Virus record (IMG/VR): IMGVR_UViG_3300032516_000105
Location: 1 to 32,361 of that record
Source of the DNA: a virus
Reading direction: 5' to 3' (one strand)
Length of the DNA stretch: 32,361 nucleotides
Shown piece after piece: positions 1-10,740 of the stretch (its first letter is position 1; each line of letters begins with the position of its first letter). The notes below the pieces were generated by a model. It was not told the DNA's origin, searched no databases, and saw only the letters and a list, made by a program, of their open reading frames with translations. The translations under genes and the position numbers were made by a program.

Positions 1-3000
1 AGCCTTGATAACACACTCATGGCAACATTATCTAATGGCTTATATATTATTCCTCCTATCATTACTGCTCTTGTTCTTAACCATTCTGTGGTATTCTTAA
101 TAGGACTAACAATAAAGTTGACATTAGTAACTAATTGAATATCTTTATCGATAGTTGGGTCAAATCCGTTATATGGAATTCCGTATGGCATATATCCGGA
201 AGTTCCTGTATTTTTTTCGCCTGGAACATTTATATTATCTACACTATAAGAATGGCTACCTGAAGAATCTACAATAGTTTTTTCATTAATAGTTGACGCC
301 GTTAAGCTTGATTCTCGTTCTTTTTGAACTTTAGTAACACTATTTTTCACCATCCTATCAAAGAATGATCGATAACTAGCCATAAATGAATCTAATGGAT
401 TTGGTAATGATTGTAGTGGCATCCTTGTACCTTTGAATATAGTTTCAATTCCTGATGTTTTAATATTATGGGTTACTTCCGTAATCCAATATGACCCCTT
501 AAACAATGGTATGTTTTTTAAATAAAAGTACATTGTTGGTTGTATCATTACATTTCCCATACAAGATACCTGACATTGATATGAAGATTGTCTATATATA
601 TCAAATAATCCTATATCAACTTGAGCAGTACTGGATCCACTTTCGCTTCGTCCTAATCTGTCTAACACTATAAAAGATTCTGACGTATTTTTTATTGATG
701 TCTGATCCAATTCCACACCTTTAAAAATAGACTGATTTTGATCACCAAAACTCACCTCAAACGCAACAACTCTATTTGATTTACTAATATCGGTTTTACT
801 AAAAATACCGTCATCAATAAGAATGGGATTATTATGAGTATCCCCAACATTACATCCATCATCTGGAAATTTATTTCTTTTACTAATTTCAGACATTTCC
901 GGATGTTTCGATGTTGGCCCTATATATTGTAATATGATCTTTGGAGAAGAGTCCACATAATCAACTTCTAAGAACGACCCAAACATAATTTGAGCGACAT
1001 TTTTAGATGGTAATGATTTTCTTCCAGTTGAAGATCCATTAGCACTGTAAAAATTAACATATGCTGGTAATGCTCTAATATCAAACCCAGTATCTTGTAC
1101 TAAAAGACTAATTGCGCTAAATAAATTAATTTTTTCATTACCTTTTGCTGTTAGTCTTGTTAATTTTTCCATATCAATATAAACAGAATCTCCGATATCT
1201 CTATTCGCTTTATCCAAGAATAAAAATTCTTCCATTAATGTTCTTTGACCTATCGAATTACCTGCAGTCCATTTATCATTAAATGATTTGAACATATTAT
1301 ATAATTCTAATTTGATAATATCATCACCATATCCTCTTTTTTTATTTAATTTATCAGGTTTTGATGCGTTTAACTCTTTTTGTATTCGATATATTAATTT
1401 ATCTAAAAATAATCTTAATCTATCTTCAGGCCCGCTAACTATTGTTGAATCGATTTTGGATGATGTTGGCGATATAATCGTGTTATTTAAATATGTGATA
1501 AATTCCGATTTTGTTGGGTTTTGTCCTGTTGCCCTCAATCCAGCATATGGATAGATTAAAAATCTAAATTGTTTTATATTGTCCTCATTTAACTCAATAT
1601 TATTTAACTGAAAGAAATCTTGATAGTATCCGTCTAAATCTTCTCCCAAGTAAAGGTTGATATTATCCAAATTACCTGCAACTTGAGATGAATCAAATTC
1701 ATTTAAATCAAAATGTGTTGGATCATTACTTGTAAATCCTGTTAAAAGATAGTTATCAATTTCCCTAGGATTAGCTAATGAAATTTTTATAAGGCTATCA
1801 CTCGACAACATATTACATGTTATATCTGATAAACTAGTTGTTTGTTTTTCTTTAATTTTGGTTATAAGTCCATTAATATCTGTTGGATCTGAGTTATTTT
1901 TCGGAATCGAAACAATACTCTTTAATAAATCTTGAAATGTTGAATTTTGTACATCATATATTTTATATGCGGTTTCTTCATTAAGATTTTCACTTGCAAA
2001 ATCCAAGAACGCAGCTTCAAATACGTCTAAAATATCTGGCTTGAATGTTGCAATTAAATCAATCACTTTTTTATAATTCGTTGATAATGAATATGTACCT
2101 GTTGATCCTGTTGATTTAAAATATTCGTATGTCGATGGAAATGTATATGAAGAGTAGTCAACATAATTTGGAGTATATGTCGTTCCGATATTCCATAAGA
2201 TTCTAAAATTCTCTTGTTCCGCATCGATAAATTCAGATCCATCAATGTCGTTATATCCATTACATGGTAATAATGTGTATGTTGTTATACCTGTCGAGGC
2301 ATTAATGAAACTTGCCCACGCATTTGCCCCATGAGCAATTCTATAATTTGTATTAATTATACCATTACTTATTGCGGTAGAATAACTACTTGGCCCCGTT
2401 ACTTGGTCAAAAAAACCATAATCGTTAACTATTTTATGAAACACATTTTCATAATAAGGATGAAATCCCACATCACTATTTGTGCTTCTGTCTACTGTTA
2501 TACCTGACATTGTAGTGTATGTTCTACCAGATACGTTGTCAAAAAATAAATCTCCATCAATTCGTGTAGTCACATTTTGAATGATATCGACGCCATCATT
2601 AATATATTTTTTATATCTGTGATATATTGATCCCCATTTTATCATCAAATGATATGGAATATAATGGGTTGATCCGATTTCTCTAAAAATAGATGACATT
2701 AAAGGTTGATTACCAGATGGTAATGATGTAAAAATCATTTTTTCATCTAAATCTTTAAATGGTAGGGAATTTAAAAGTAGATATGCCGACCCCACATATT
2801 TTTCAGACGGTTGAGATTTAATAAAATCATCATATAATTGTTTATGAAAATATGGGGTGTTTAAAATATGTTTATATTCGTCGCCTATTTTTATGAGATT
2901 AGTAAATAAATTAGTAGTATATCCAGATTTAACCCACATAAATGGATCAACTGGTGATGTAATAAAATCTTCAGGAGGATTAGCTTTTAAAATTCCACTT

Positions 3001-5375
3001 AAATTTAAACTTTTGGCGTCAAAATTTGTTGTTAAATAAGATTGATATAATGTTGAATTGAACGGATATATATCTGATCTATATGATTCAGTTTTATAAT
3101 TTGATAAAAATCCCTGTAATTTTGTATATTGATCTTCATGCGTTGTTTGATTTTGAAGATTTTTTTGATATTTTTTTATAATAAAATCTTCAGATATTGC
3201 GTTTTTAATATATGGTACAGTTGGTAATTGATCTTTAAAATATGAGTATCTATCATAGGATGGCGCCATATTATAAAGTAATTGATCATAGCTTGTTATT
3301 TTTGTTTTTAACATATCTACAATATCAATATCTTCACTTATTTGAGCGCTTAAATTATCAAATTCGATACTTCCCAATTCTTGCATCACATCATTGCTGA
3401 ATGGACTAAATGAAGTAACATATTTTGCTCTTTCATATATTTCATATAAGATCGATATTTGGGATTTATCACCGTAAGGTATAATTCCTGAAATATTAGT
3501 TAACATCCCAATATCTTTTTTAGATTCTTTAATTCCTGTGGCGAAAACATAATTTATATTCTCTGGATTACCTTCTTTAGTGGTTAAATTATCAGCCTTT
3601 TTTGTTGCAATTTCATAAAAATTTTCAACAAAATCAACTTCAGGCCATAAAATTGGGTCGTCGGCCTTTAATTTACCTATTAATTCTTTACTGGCGGGAT
3701 ATGATAAAACTAAATCTTTACTACCCGCAACTTGCGTTTTTACTTCTGGCCATGGATATATAGCATCCCCAATACTATCTGTCGATACTTCAGTAAGTTT
3801 CTTTTTTCTTTCTGGACCCTGATCAAATGCTTTGGTATGGACATCTTTCATTAATCTTATATATGTTTCAGCATTAGCAAGAAGGACTCCTATAATATTT
3901 CTAATTGTTGGTTCAAAACCAATTCCCTTATCTGGTTTTTTAATTATCTCATTCATTTTTTGTTCAATGTCGGTTTCCAATTTGTTTCTTTGTTCTACAA
4001 AATCTTTTTCAACATTGTTAATATCATCAAGTAATCCATCAATATCGATACCATATGTTCCTTGATCATTTTTATAAAAATTCTTTATATTATTAAATTG
4101 ATAAAGCGATATGGGTTTAACGATAAAATTTTTATCTTTGAATATTGAATTATCTCTTCCAACCCCAAAAGTTGGGTTTTCCGCTAGTCTCTTAGCAAAA
4201 CCATATATTATGAACTCAAGTGTACCTGAGATGTCCTTACCTTCAACCCATTCTAATGTATTTTTTTTATCTCCTCTCATTCTATACCAACGTACAGGTT
4301 CGGTTGAGTTATGTTGTTTTTCATTACTTGTAAAAAAATCTGTTCGTGAACTCAGATATCTATTGCTCCATGATTGAACTGAGTTATAAAATCCTTCAAC
4401 TTGTTCTTCAAAATCCTTAACCCCCGCTAAAACCTTCGCATCTACAGTTTGTGCAAATACCTCATTTTCTAATATTTTATTTAACCTACCTGCAATAATA
4501 ATAATTTCCCTAAGTGTTTTTACTGGAAAATCTTTTGGTAGTAATCCTTTACTGATATACTCCTGATATACTGACCTTAATACTCTATATCCTTTTGTTG
4601 ATTTAGTAATCGTTACATCATAATATCCTGTTTCTTTATTATACTGGGTAGTTTCGATGTTTTCTGATAAATAAAAATACGGGGCGTTTAATACCCATTC
4701 TAATGGAATATCTGCTAGGTAAGCATATGTTGATCCTATAAATGTTGCATCGACTTCAAAATTACCATTAGCTGGATTAAACTTCGAGTTAAATTTAATC
4801 ATATGAAGTCTATATCTTATTGCTTTTCCATAATATCCTTTAACTGTTAAATAAAATATTGGCCAAGGTAAATGAAAAAAAGCGGAATATGGCGAATCCC
4901 GTGGAGAATCAAATAATGTTTTTCCTCTAACATCAATAAATTTTATTGACACACTAGGTATGAAATTGGCTCCAGCTATTTTTATTGACACATTATCAAT
5001 ACCGAAACTCTGTCCAGATGTATCATTTTGGTTAAAATTGTCACTTGAAACATCGGTATATACCTCTGTCCATTTGGTGTCAAAATCGGTATCATATGGG
5101 GTTTTTGTTTTACCATTAGGATTTGCTTTTTTCATAAAATTCAACGTCCCCCTGGCAATAGATAATAAAGTGTTTTGATTATCCTCCGCCGCTAAAATAG
5201 TACGAGGAACTAAATCAGCTTCCAAATTAACATACATTATCAGATTTTCGGGCTCAATACTTCTTGGGGCGGCTAAACCATTGGACAAAATACTATTAGG
5301 ATCGATATAAATAAGATTATTTATATCAACTTTAACTAAGATATCATTCGTGGTTTTTAAATTATTATTCCCCAT
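1..5375 (-). CDS. Giant baseplate hub-like virion protein, C-terminus outside window
   Basis: One uninterrupted minus-strand reading frame begins at an ATG (5373-5375) and leaves the window at base 1 after about 1,791 codons. Near residues 1595-1640 it reads GNVMIQPTMYFYLKNIPLFK and then a GSYWITEVTHNI segment. A 'basal point, simple low-energy strand, then a defined H-bonded fold' pattern of this kind is what I associate with the C-terminal domain of gp27/gpD-type hub proteins, where it ends in a FKGTRMP-like strand, as here. It is followed by a Ser/Lys-rich linker. The rest is Tyr/Asn-rich with no signal peptide or membrane segment. It is the last gene of the minus-strand baseplate block, after the gp53-like and 1594-residue genes. 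There is no Shine-Dalgarno sequence; the upstream bases are AT-rich. Hub assignment is inference from context and that C-terminal motif; a wedge or spike-anchoring role is possible. The reading frame itself is certain. Confidence 0.7.
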   Translation of the reverse strand, partial: MGNNNLKTTNDILVKVDINNLIYIDPNSILSNGLAAPRSIEPENLIMYVNLEADLVPRTILAAEDNQNTLLSIARGTLNFMKKANPNGKTKTPYDTDFDTKWTEVYTDVSSDNFNQNDTSGQSFGIDNVSIKIAGANFIPSVSIKFIDVRGKTLFDSPRDSPYSAFFHLPWPIFYLTVKGYYGKAIRYRLHMIKFNSKFNPANGNFEVDATFIGSTYAYLADIPLEWVLNAPYFYLSENIETTQYNKETGYYDVTITKSTKGYRVLRSVYQEYISKGLLPKDFPVKTLREIIIIAGRLNKILENEVFAQTVDAKVLAGVKDFEEQVEGFYNSVQSWSNRYLSSRTDFFTSNEKQHNSTEPVRWYRMRGDKKNTLEWVEGKDISGTLEFIIYGFAKRLAENPTFGVGRDNSIFKDKNFIVKPISLYQFNNIKNFYKNDQGTYGIDIDGLLDDINNVEKDFVEQRNKLETDIEQKMNEIIKKPDKGIGFEPTIRNIIGVLLANAETYIRLMKDVHTKAFDQGPERKKKLTEVSTDSIGDAIYPWPEVKTQVAGSKDLVLSYPASKELIGKLKADDPILWPEVDFVENFYEIATKKADNLTTKEGNPENINYVFATGIKESKKDIGMLTNISGIIPYGDKSQISILYEIYERAKYVTSFSPFSNDVMQELGSIEFDNLSAQISEDIDIVDMLKTKITSYDQLLYNMAPSYDRYSYFKDQLPTVPYIKNAISEDFIIKKYQKNLQNQTTHEDQYTKLQGFLSNYKTESYRSDIYPFNSTLYQSYLTTNFDAKSLNLSGILKANPPEDFITSPVDPFMWVKSGYTTNLFTNLIKIGDEYKHILNTPYFHKQLYDDFIKSQPSEKYVGSAYLLLNSLPFKDLDEKMIFTSLPSGNQPLMSSIFREIGSTHYIPYHLMIKWGSIYHRYKKYINDGVDIIQNVTTRIDGDLFFDNVSGRTYTTMSGITVDRSTNSDVGFHPYYENVFHKIVNDYGFFDQVTGPSSYSTAISNGIINTNYRIAHGANAWASFINASTGITTYTLLPCNGYNDIDGSEFIDAEQENFRILWNIGTTYTPNYVDYSSYTFPSTYEYFKSTGSTGTYSLSTNYKKVIDLIATFKPDILDVFEAAFLDFASENLNEETAYKIYDVQNSTFQDLLKSIVSIPKNNSDPTDINGLITKIKEKQTTSLSDITCNMLSSDSLIKISLANPREIDNYLLTGFTSNDPTHFDLNEFDSSQVAGNLDNINLYLGEDLDGYYQDFFQLNNIELNEDNIKQFRFLIYPYAGLRATGQNPTKSEFITYLNNTIISPTSSKIDSTIVSGPEDRLRLFLDKLIYRIQKELNASKPDKLNKKRGYGDDIIKLELYNMFKSFNDKWTAGNSIGQRTLMEEFLFLDKANRDIGDSVYIDMEKLTRLTAKGNEKINLFSAISLLVQDTGFDIRALPAYVNFYSANGSSTGRKSLPSKNVAQIMFGSFLEVDYVDSSPKIILQYIGPTSKHPEMSEISKRNKFPDDGCNVGDTHNNPILIDDGIFSKTDISKSNRVVAFEVSFGDQNQSIFKGVELDQTSIKNTSESFIVLDRLGRSESGSSTAQVDIGLFDIYRQSSYQCQVSCMGNVMIQPTMYFYLKNIPLFKGSYWITEVTHNIKTSGIETIFKGTRMPLQSLPNPLDSFMASYRSFFDRMVKNSVTKVQKERESSLTASTINEKTIVDSSGSHSYSVDNINVPGEKNTGTSGYMPYGIPYNGFDPTIDKDIQLVTNVNFIVSPIKNTTEWLRTRAVMIGGIIYKPLDNVAMSVLSR

Positions 5376-5397
5376 AAAATAGATAAATTATACAAAA

Positions 5398-5520
5398 TTA
5401 TACATCTTCTGTTTTTTCCTCAAGAAAACGATTATAACTATACCTAACAACAGATGAATATTGTTTAAGTACCGAGGTTAAATCTTCAGTGGTTTTATAT
5501 GGTAATTTAATCGTTTTCAC
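5398..5520 (-). pseudogene. TnpB/IS605 OrfB-like N-terminal remnant (40 codons)
   Basis: A 40-codon frame starts at GTG (5518-5520) and stops at TAA (5398-5400), in the gap between the gp53-like gene and the hub gene. It begins VKTIKLPYKTTEDL and contains YSSVVRYSYNRF. These resemble the opening strand and first helix of IS200/IS605 OrfB (TnpB) proteins, where a basic KTxKLPYKT start and a VRFAYNRF-like segment are common. TnpB proteins are usually about 350-450 residues, so this is only the extreme N-terminus; no RuvC or zinc-finger part follows, because the hub gene begins 22 bp after the stop. A TATTTAT box lies 8 nt upstream (5529-5535 read on minus), so the fragment may still be transcribed. 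An in-frame stop sits upstream. It could instead be an unrelated small phage protein; the family link rests on recognition only. Confidence 0.45.
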
Positions 5521-5585
5521 CTTTTTAGATAAATATTAAAGAAATGATTTTTTATGTTAAATTTTTATAATATCATTTATCCTAA

Positions 5586-5909
5586 CTATTCACCATAATA
5601 TAATTTATATAAATCTACGGCTTTTTTATAATCTTGTAAAGACGGGACGAGAGGAAACGGTATCCTAAGTAAAAAATTATCTGGAATTAAAAATTCAATA
5701 CCCCCAAATGATGGATTTGATTGTAATATTAACCACCCAAATAATGGGGAATTATAATATTCTTGTGATAATTTATCACATCTATCTTTAGTACGTTTAT
5801 ATTGAATATACTTATCTGTCGATTTGATAGGCACTTCAAGTCCTGGAACAATTTTAGCTGTTCCTTCATTAATATAATATTGATATCTGTCAAAATATTG
5901 ATTATTCAT
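5586..5909 (-). CDS. LysM/gp53-like baseplate wedge protein
   Basis: The 107-residue product has the layout of small LysM-like baseplate proteins (T4 gp53 C-terminal domain, P2 gpX): a short N-terminal strand region, a central SPLFGWLILQSN helix (about residues 54-65) and a C-terminal IPDNFLLRIPFPLVPSLQDY segment (about residues 75-94), which matches the 'DGxxLRIP' ending of such domains. In the family it helps join wedges to the hub at the baseplate. The start ATG at 5907-5909 lies 1 nt after the stop of the upstream 1594-residue gene, and GGAGATAAT, formed by the last codons of that gene, provides one of the few good ribosome binding sites in the window. This points to translational coupling in one baseplate operon. 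T4 gp53 is longer (about 196 residues), so this may be only the LysM part. Fold assignment is moderately sure. Confidence 0.65.
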   Translation of the reverse strand: MNNQYFDRYQYYINEGTAKIVPGLEVPIKSTDKYIQYKRTKDRCDKLSQEYYNSPLFGWLILQSNPSFGGIEFLIPDNFLLRIPFPLVPSLQDYKKAVDLYKLYYGE

Positions 5910-5910
5910 A

Positions 5911-8900
5911 TTATCTCCAATAATTTAATACGCTCTTTGTTTTATTAGAACTAGTTCTATGTACGTTCTCCAACATAGTCTTTTGCCCGTCACTAAATTC
6001 ATATGTTTCATCTTGAATATTATATATTAGATTGGTACCGTTTTTTCTTGCTGGGTATTTCTTTATTCCGAAGTTCTTTAAATCAAGAGTGATTGAACTA
6101 TCATCGTATGGTATCAGGAATTTTTTTAATCTTTTTTCAATATTAACTAATGTTCTTTCAGAAAAATCCAAATTATGTTTTTGATATATTAACATTAAAT
6201 CATTAATGGACAATTTTAATAAAACTGAAAGGAAATATGATAAGTCGTTTGCGGATAGTGTTGAGTAGCGACTAAAGGTGTAACTTTCATCAAGATCTTC
6301 GGTAAATTTATCCTGATAATCTTTTATAAATTCAACAACGGAACTGTATTCATCATAAAATGTTGATGGATCAAATCCATTAAAGTTAACACCTGTATAT
6401 TCTTTCTTTTTCATATTAATTTTACCGTCATGAATTTCTCCTGTTATAAAATTTAATTTATCAAAAAGAACTATGAGTTTATTTCGTCCTTCAATAACAT
6501 TACTAAGACCGGGAGATTGTGGTAATCCATCTAATCTATCACCAATTATTTTAACCACTTCTGGTTTTATTATATCTTCCGATTTTTTCATCTGAGATGA
6601 TGTTAGATCTCGATCTAATCCAAATATTGTACTAATATTTGCAGTTGCAACCTCAGATAATATTTTACCTTTAAAATCAGATACTAATATTTCTAATTCT
6701 TGTCCTGATTTATATTCACCTAGTAGTTGAATCGATTCTGTTCCACTACCAGTCTCAACATTATAATTATTTATTATCCTATATGTTGGGGATGTCATCA
6801 TACTTAATATTCTTAAATCATATGAATTCAAATAAAAATTATAAAACTCTCTGTACTTCTTGAAATATCCCTGATTGTATATATATAGATCTTCTACTAT
6901 TGAGGTATATTCTAAGGTATTAGTACCAAGTTTACCAATATAACCTTCGGTAATTTTCATTTCTGTTGGTGGTACTTCCTGTGAATATTGATTCGTTTTT
7001 GCGGTATAATCGGCCATCAATCCTTCTAAAAATTCTTTTGTGAATTCAGCAGCATCTTTTCCAGCGATCGTGGTTTCGGTTGATGTCGACCTTGGATCAT
7101 ACATTTCTGTATTTGCATAGAAATTAGATGATAATGCGTTCTGTAATTGTTCAACTGGTTTTGCCAATCCATGACCACCAATGAAACTAACTTGTAATGT
7201 GACATTGGCAATCATTGGTTGTACACCAATTCCTTCGGGGTTTATATCCCAAAGATTTTGTTCAAAATCCACATTATAATCTCTAACTATAATTTTTGAG
7301 TGATAAAAATCACCTATTCTCATAATAAGAATTGGCGGAGGACCAAATGTTGTGTTTCTCGCATTTAAATCACTTTGATCTGATCTTTCTTTAACTGGTA
7401 ATGTGTCACCAGGTCTAATACATTGATGTAAAAATGTTAATCTAGCATTTAATCCTTCGGGCGTCATTGAGTGAAATGCTGGGTGGAAGTATCTTAATTT
7501 TTCTTTCAATGATGAGAATTGTGATGGAGAGTCTTCCTCAAGTTTCTTAAAATATGCACATTCAGACAGCGTCTTCATTATTATAACTTTCATTTGATCA
7601 ATTGGAGGAGTTTTTTGAGCTGTTGTATTTGCTGCTGAAGTTTCCGCAACTACTGCTGCACTTTTTGGTGGAGCTGTTACTTCTGGTAATTTTTCTATCG
7701 GTGTATCTTCAGATTGAGATGTATAGTTAATTTTAACTGTTGATTCTCTACAATAGAATGTATTGGGTGCCGTTATTTTTAATTGAGTAATAACAGGATC
7801 ATTAACATTACTACAATCAATCCCTCTACTATTCATACCTTGTTCTCCTGTATTTTTAGTAACTTCAATTATAAATTTTCCATCTTGATCTTCGTAACCT
7901 AATTCTTTTAAACTTATTTCAATTGGTGGCTCAACCATAGTTACAGTACTGTCAGTTATAGTTTCTTTCCATAAGATTCTGGCACTGCCGCCATCTCCGT
8001 TCTTTGAAATTTTGTTTAAAATATCTGTAATAATACTATGACTTCTTCTATATGAAAGTTTCACATTATAATTAGGTGAATGAACAGCAGATGTCGTTGA
8101 TCCGATTTGTGCTTTTATTTCTTTTACTCTTTTAAGACCAATTTCATACTTTAATCCCTCTAAATCATCATTAAATGTTATATAATTACTTTCTAAACTA
8201 TCAAATGCGTCTATTATTTTTTGATTAACACTATAAAACATCGAAGTAAAATCGGTTGGCTTTGTTGTTGTGTCTAACCCTGTTAAAATTTTATAATCTT
8301 TCTTCTGATCTGCTCCCCATTGTGTACTTCCCGTTAATATCATTAATCCTTGATTTAATATATTAAGATATGATGTGTCTCTGGTTGCAATATAACAATC
8401 ATATAATTTTTGATAGTCGTCACTTGTATATAAATTAGTACCATCACTTGCATTAGGGGTGTCATTATAGTAATATAATTCAGTGGAAAAATTTCTTGTT
8501 TCTGTCTCATTTTTAGGAACAACGGTCTCTACTGGCACTATTGGATCTAATTTTGTTTTATTGGCTTCAACAACCTTTGAATCTTTATTTTGATTCAAAT
8601 ATGATTGAATTGCTATGACATCATCTGGTGTTAATGTGGTGTATTTTCTAACTAAACTATAGAAATCAACATCAACACATCCAGCAAAAAACGCATTAAT
8701 ATAATTGTCGGCTTCTTCATCTGACATACCTTTGAAATGACTTTTCACAAGTAAATTTAATATGCTTGGATGATCCACAATAACTTTAAATGATAACTGT
8801 CCGGTTCTCGTTGTATTACTATATGTATAAACAGGTTCAGGTCTTCCTAAAAAGGCATTTTCTTCCCATTTTGCTGAGTTATTTTCACTAACCTTTAAAT

Positions 8901-10695
8901 CATATGGAGGAAACCACATAACTCTACCTCCATTTGGACCTCTTTCACAATATGGTAGATCACTATAACTAAATCCAGATCTATTTGATGACTTCCATGC
9001 TAAATTTTCTATAGAAAACATATATTTTTTAGCATAAAATCCAGCGCCGCCACTTTCAAATTTATTTGTTTTATTATTAAAACCACCCGGCGCCATATTT
9101 GTTGATCCATCAAATCCTCCATTTCCATTTGAATTTGGATATATGTTTATATTCCATGGCGTTGATAAAATACTACTTTCAAATTTTCTTGATGTTGTGG
9201 TTTTCTTCATCGTATCTGAATTATTCATATACGATCTATCTTTTGTCCACACTCGACAATATTCAACCCCACTTTCGGCTTTTGTAAAATTATTTACATA
9301 TTTTACCGCAGATCCTCTCGATATCATAACATCACCTTCTCTAAAAATTCTACTTGTCTGATCTATAACATTAGCGACATGAGAACGAGACGCTCCGCCA
9401 TCGGTAGGCATTGTTTCAAGTATTTCTTGTGTTACCCCTAAAATTGAATCTTCTCTAAATGGATAATTGGTTGATAATGTTTCATTAAATTGAGATTCTT
9501 CTGAACTATATTCATCATTATTTGTTCCTAATTTATTTTTTGATTTCGAGCTTATCCATGTTAATTTACCACCAACTCCCCCGCCTTCTCCAATATTTTT
9601 CTTCCTTGTAAATAATTCAGTCTGTACGGGATCGAACAATAAACTTAAATAATAGTTACTTCTTACAGGTCTATCATTGAAGTCGCCCATTGCGTATTTC
9701 ACATCATTCCCTCTATCATCACCAATATAACCTTTTCCTTTTGGAGCTTCAAGTCCTAAAAAATTTTTAAATCCCTCCGCAAATTGATCGACATAGTTGT
9801 ATAGTTTTGATGTGTTCTGTGACATCGCTGATGTTGTATAATCAGGAGCATATGTTGAATATGAAAGATTATCAAAGAGTGATGATTTTGGTCCGTTTCC
9901 CATATACTCAATGAATAAATCAGATGGTTTTCTTGTAGTTGTCGGTCTTCTTTGAATACCAAGTAATGAACCTAGCGCCCCTGTGGTATCTTGCCATATT
10001 TTTCCAAGTTCGCTTGTTGCTGTGGGCCTAAAATTTGTGGTAGGATTTTTCGGATTCGATAGGTAATCACCAGGAATTTCTACCCACGGGAATTCAACGC
10101 CACCAAGTTGCTGTAAAAAATCAATACCTTTACCAACTAAATGACTGGCAACTGAAATTTTGTTATTCTTCTCAATTAATGGTTCTTTTCCTGTTATGAT
10201 GTTAATTGCAGTTGATGAATTTCCCTCTAATGCGTCGATTAATCTAACTCTACCAACTGTTGCAGTATATAAATTTTGTTGTAATCTCGCAAAAAATGGG
10301 CCTTCAGGATTTTCTTTAATATTCCAAGCTGCAAATTTCATTAATTCCGATTCAGTTTCATAACTTGATGTCGACATAATACTGACAAAACTATGATATT
10401 GTCCATTTACAAAATATGGATATAGATCGAGATTTGCTTTTCTTGGAATGGTTTCAATATATTCGGTTACTGAATAGTCGTCGGGTTTAAAAACATTTGA
10501 TGTTTGTGGTTGTAATAGATCTTGTTGCCTATTGGTATCTACAGCGCCAGGATCAATATTTGACATATCACCTGTACTTTGAACGGTATAAGTGGTATTA
10601 GTAAACGATTGAGGGCCATTCGGGACTGTTAGTGTTTTACCAATAATAAAATCTCGGAATTGTTTAGTTGTATCAAAATCTAAATAACTTGGCAT
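5911..10695 (-). CDS. Large baseplate/virion structural protein (1594 aa)
   Basis: The 1,594-residue product is one of the largest in the window. Around residues 130-170 it has a VGRVRLIDALEG segment and an INIITGKEPLIEKNNKISVA segment. Around residues 585-650 it has GGRVMWFPPYDLKVSENNSA, then FLGRPEPVYTYSNTTRTGQL and VIVDHPSILN. I recognise this 'MWFPPYDL ... GRxExVYTYxNTxRTGxxSFxxxxDHPSILN' block from structural proteins of environmental myoviruses, where it is annotated only as a virion or baseplate protein. An Ala/Pro/Thr-rich linker follows at about residues 1010-1035. No enzyme motif, signal peptide or membrane helix is apparent. It lies between the tape measure and the gp53-like gene, so a baseplate role is likely, but the exact component is not known. 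A TATTTAT box lies 15 nt upstream of the ATG. Confidence 0.75.
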   Translation of the reverse strand: MPSYLDFDTTKQFRDFIIGKTLTVPNGPQSFTNTTYTVQSTGDMSNIDPGAVDTNRQQDLLQPQTSNVFKPDDYSVTEYIETIPRKANLDLYPYFVNGQYHSFVSIMSTSSYETESELMKFAAWNIKENPEGPFFARLQQNLYTATVGRVRLIDALEGNSSTAINIITGKEPLIEKNNKISVASHLVGKGIDFLQQLGGVEFPWVEIPGDYLSNPKNPTTNFRPTATSELGKIWQDTTGALGSLLGIQRRPTTTRKPSDLFIEYMGNGPKSSLFDNLSYSTYAPDYTTSAMSQNTSKLYNYVDQFAEGFKNFLGLEAPKGKGYIGDDRGNDVKYAMGDFNDRPVRSNYYLSLLFDPVQTELFTRKKNIGEGGGVGGKLTWISSKSKNKLGTNNDEYSSEESQFNETLSTNYPFREDSILGVTQEILETMPTDGGASRSHVANVIDQTSRIFREGDVMISRGSAVKYVNNFTKAESGVEYCRVWTKDRSYMNNSDTMKKTTTSRKFESSILSTPWNINIYPNSNGNGGFDGSTNMAPGGFNNKTNKFESGGAGFYAKKYMFSIENLAWKSSNRSGFSYSDLPYCERGPNGGRVMWFPPYDLKVSENNSAKWEENAFLGRPEPVYTYSNTTRTGQLSFKVIVDHPSILNLLVKSHFKGMSDEEADNYINAFFAGCVDVDFYSLVRKYTTLTPDDVIAIQSYLNQNKDSKVVEANKTKLDPIVPVETVVPKNETETRNFSTELYYYNDTPNASDGTNLYTSDDYQKLYDCYIATRDTSYLNILNQGLMILTGSTQWGADQKKDYKILTGLDTTTKPTDFTSMFYSVNQKIIDAFDSLESNYITFNDDLEGLKYEIGLKRVKEIKAQIGSTTSAVHSPNYNVKLSYRRSHSIITDILNKISKNGDGGSARILWKETITDSTVTMVEPPIEISLKELGYEDQDGKFIIEVTKNTGEQGMNSRGIDCSNVNDPVITQLKITAPNTFYCRESTVKINYTSQSEDTPIEKLPEVTAPPKSAAVVAETSAANTTAQKTPPIDQMKVIIMKTLSECAYFKKLEEDSPSQFSSLKEKLRYFHPAFHSMTPEGLNARLTFLHQCIRPGDTLPVKERSDQSDLNARNTTFGPPPILIMRIGDFYHSKIIVRDYNVDFEQNLWDINPEGIGVQPMIANVTLQVSFIGGHGLAKPVEQLQNALSSNFYANTEMYDPRSTSTETTIAGKDAAEFTKEFLEGLMADYTAKTNQYSQEVPPTEMKITEGYIGKLGTNTLEYTSIVEDLYIYNQGYFKKYREFYNFYLNSYDLRILSMMTSPTYRIINNYNVETGSGTESIQLLGEYKSGQELEILVSDFKGKILSEVATANISTIFGLDRDLTSSQMKKSEDIIKPEVVKIIGDRLDGLPQSPGLSNVIEGRNKLIVLFDKLNFITGEIHDGKINMKKKEYTGVNFNGFDPSTFYDEYSSVVEFIKDYQDKFTEDLDESYTFSRYSTLSANDLSYFLSVLLKLSINDLMLIYQKHNLDFSERTLVNIEKRLKKFLIPYDDSSITLDLKNFGIKKYPARKNGTNLIYNIQDETYEFSDGQKTMLENVHRTSSNKTKSVLNYWR

Positions 10696-10740
10696 ATTAT
10701 TCTTTTAAATATAAATACAACTTAGATAAAAATATAATAT

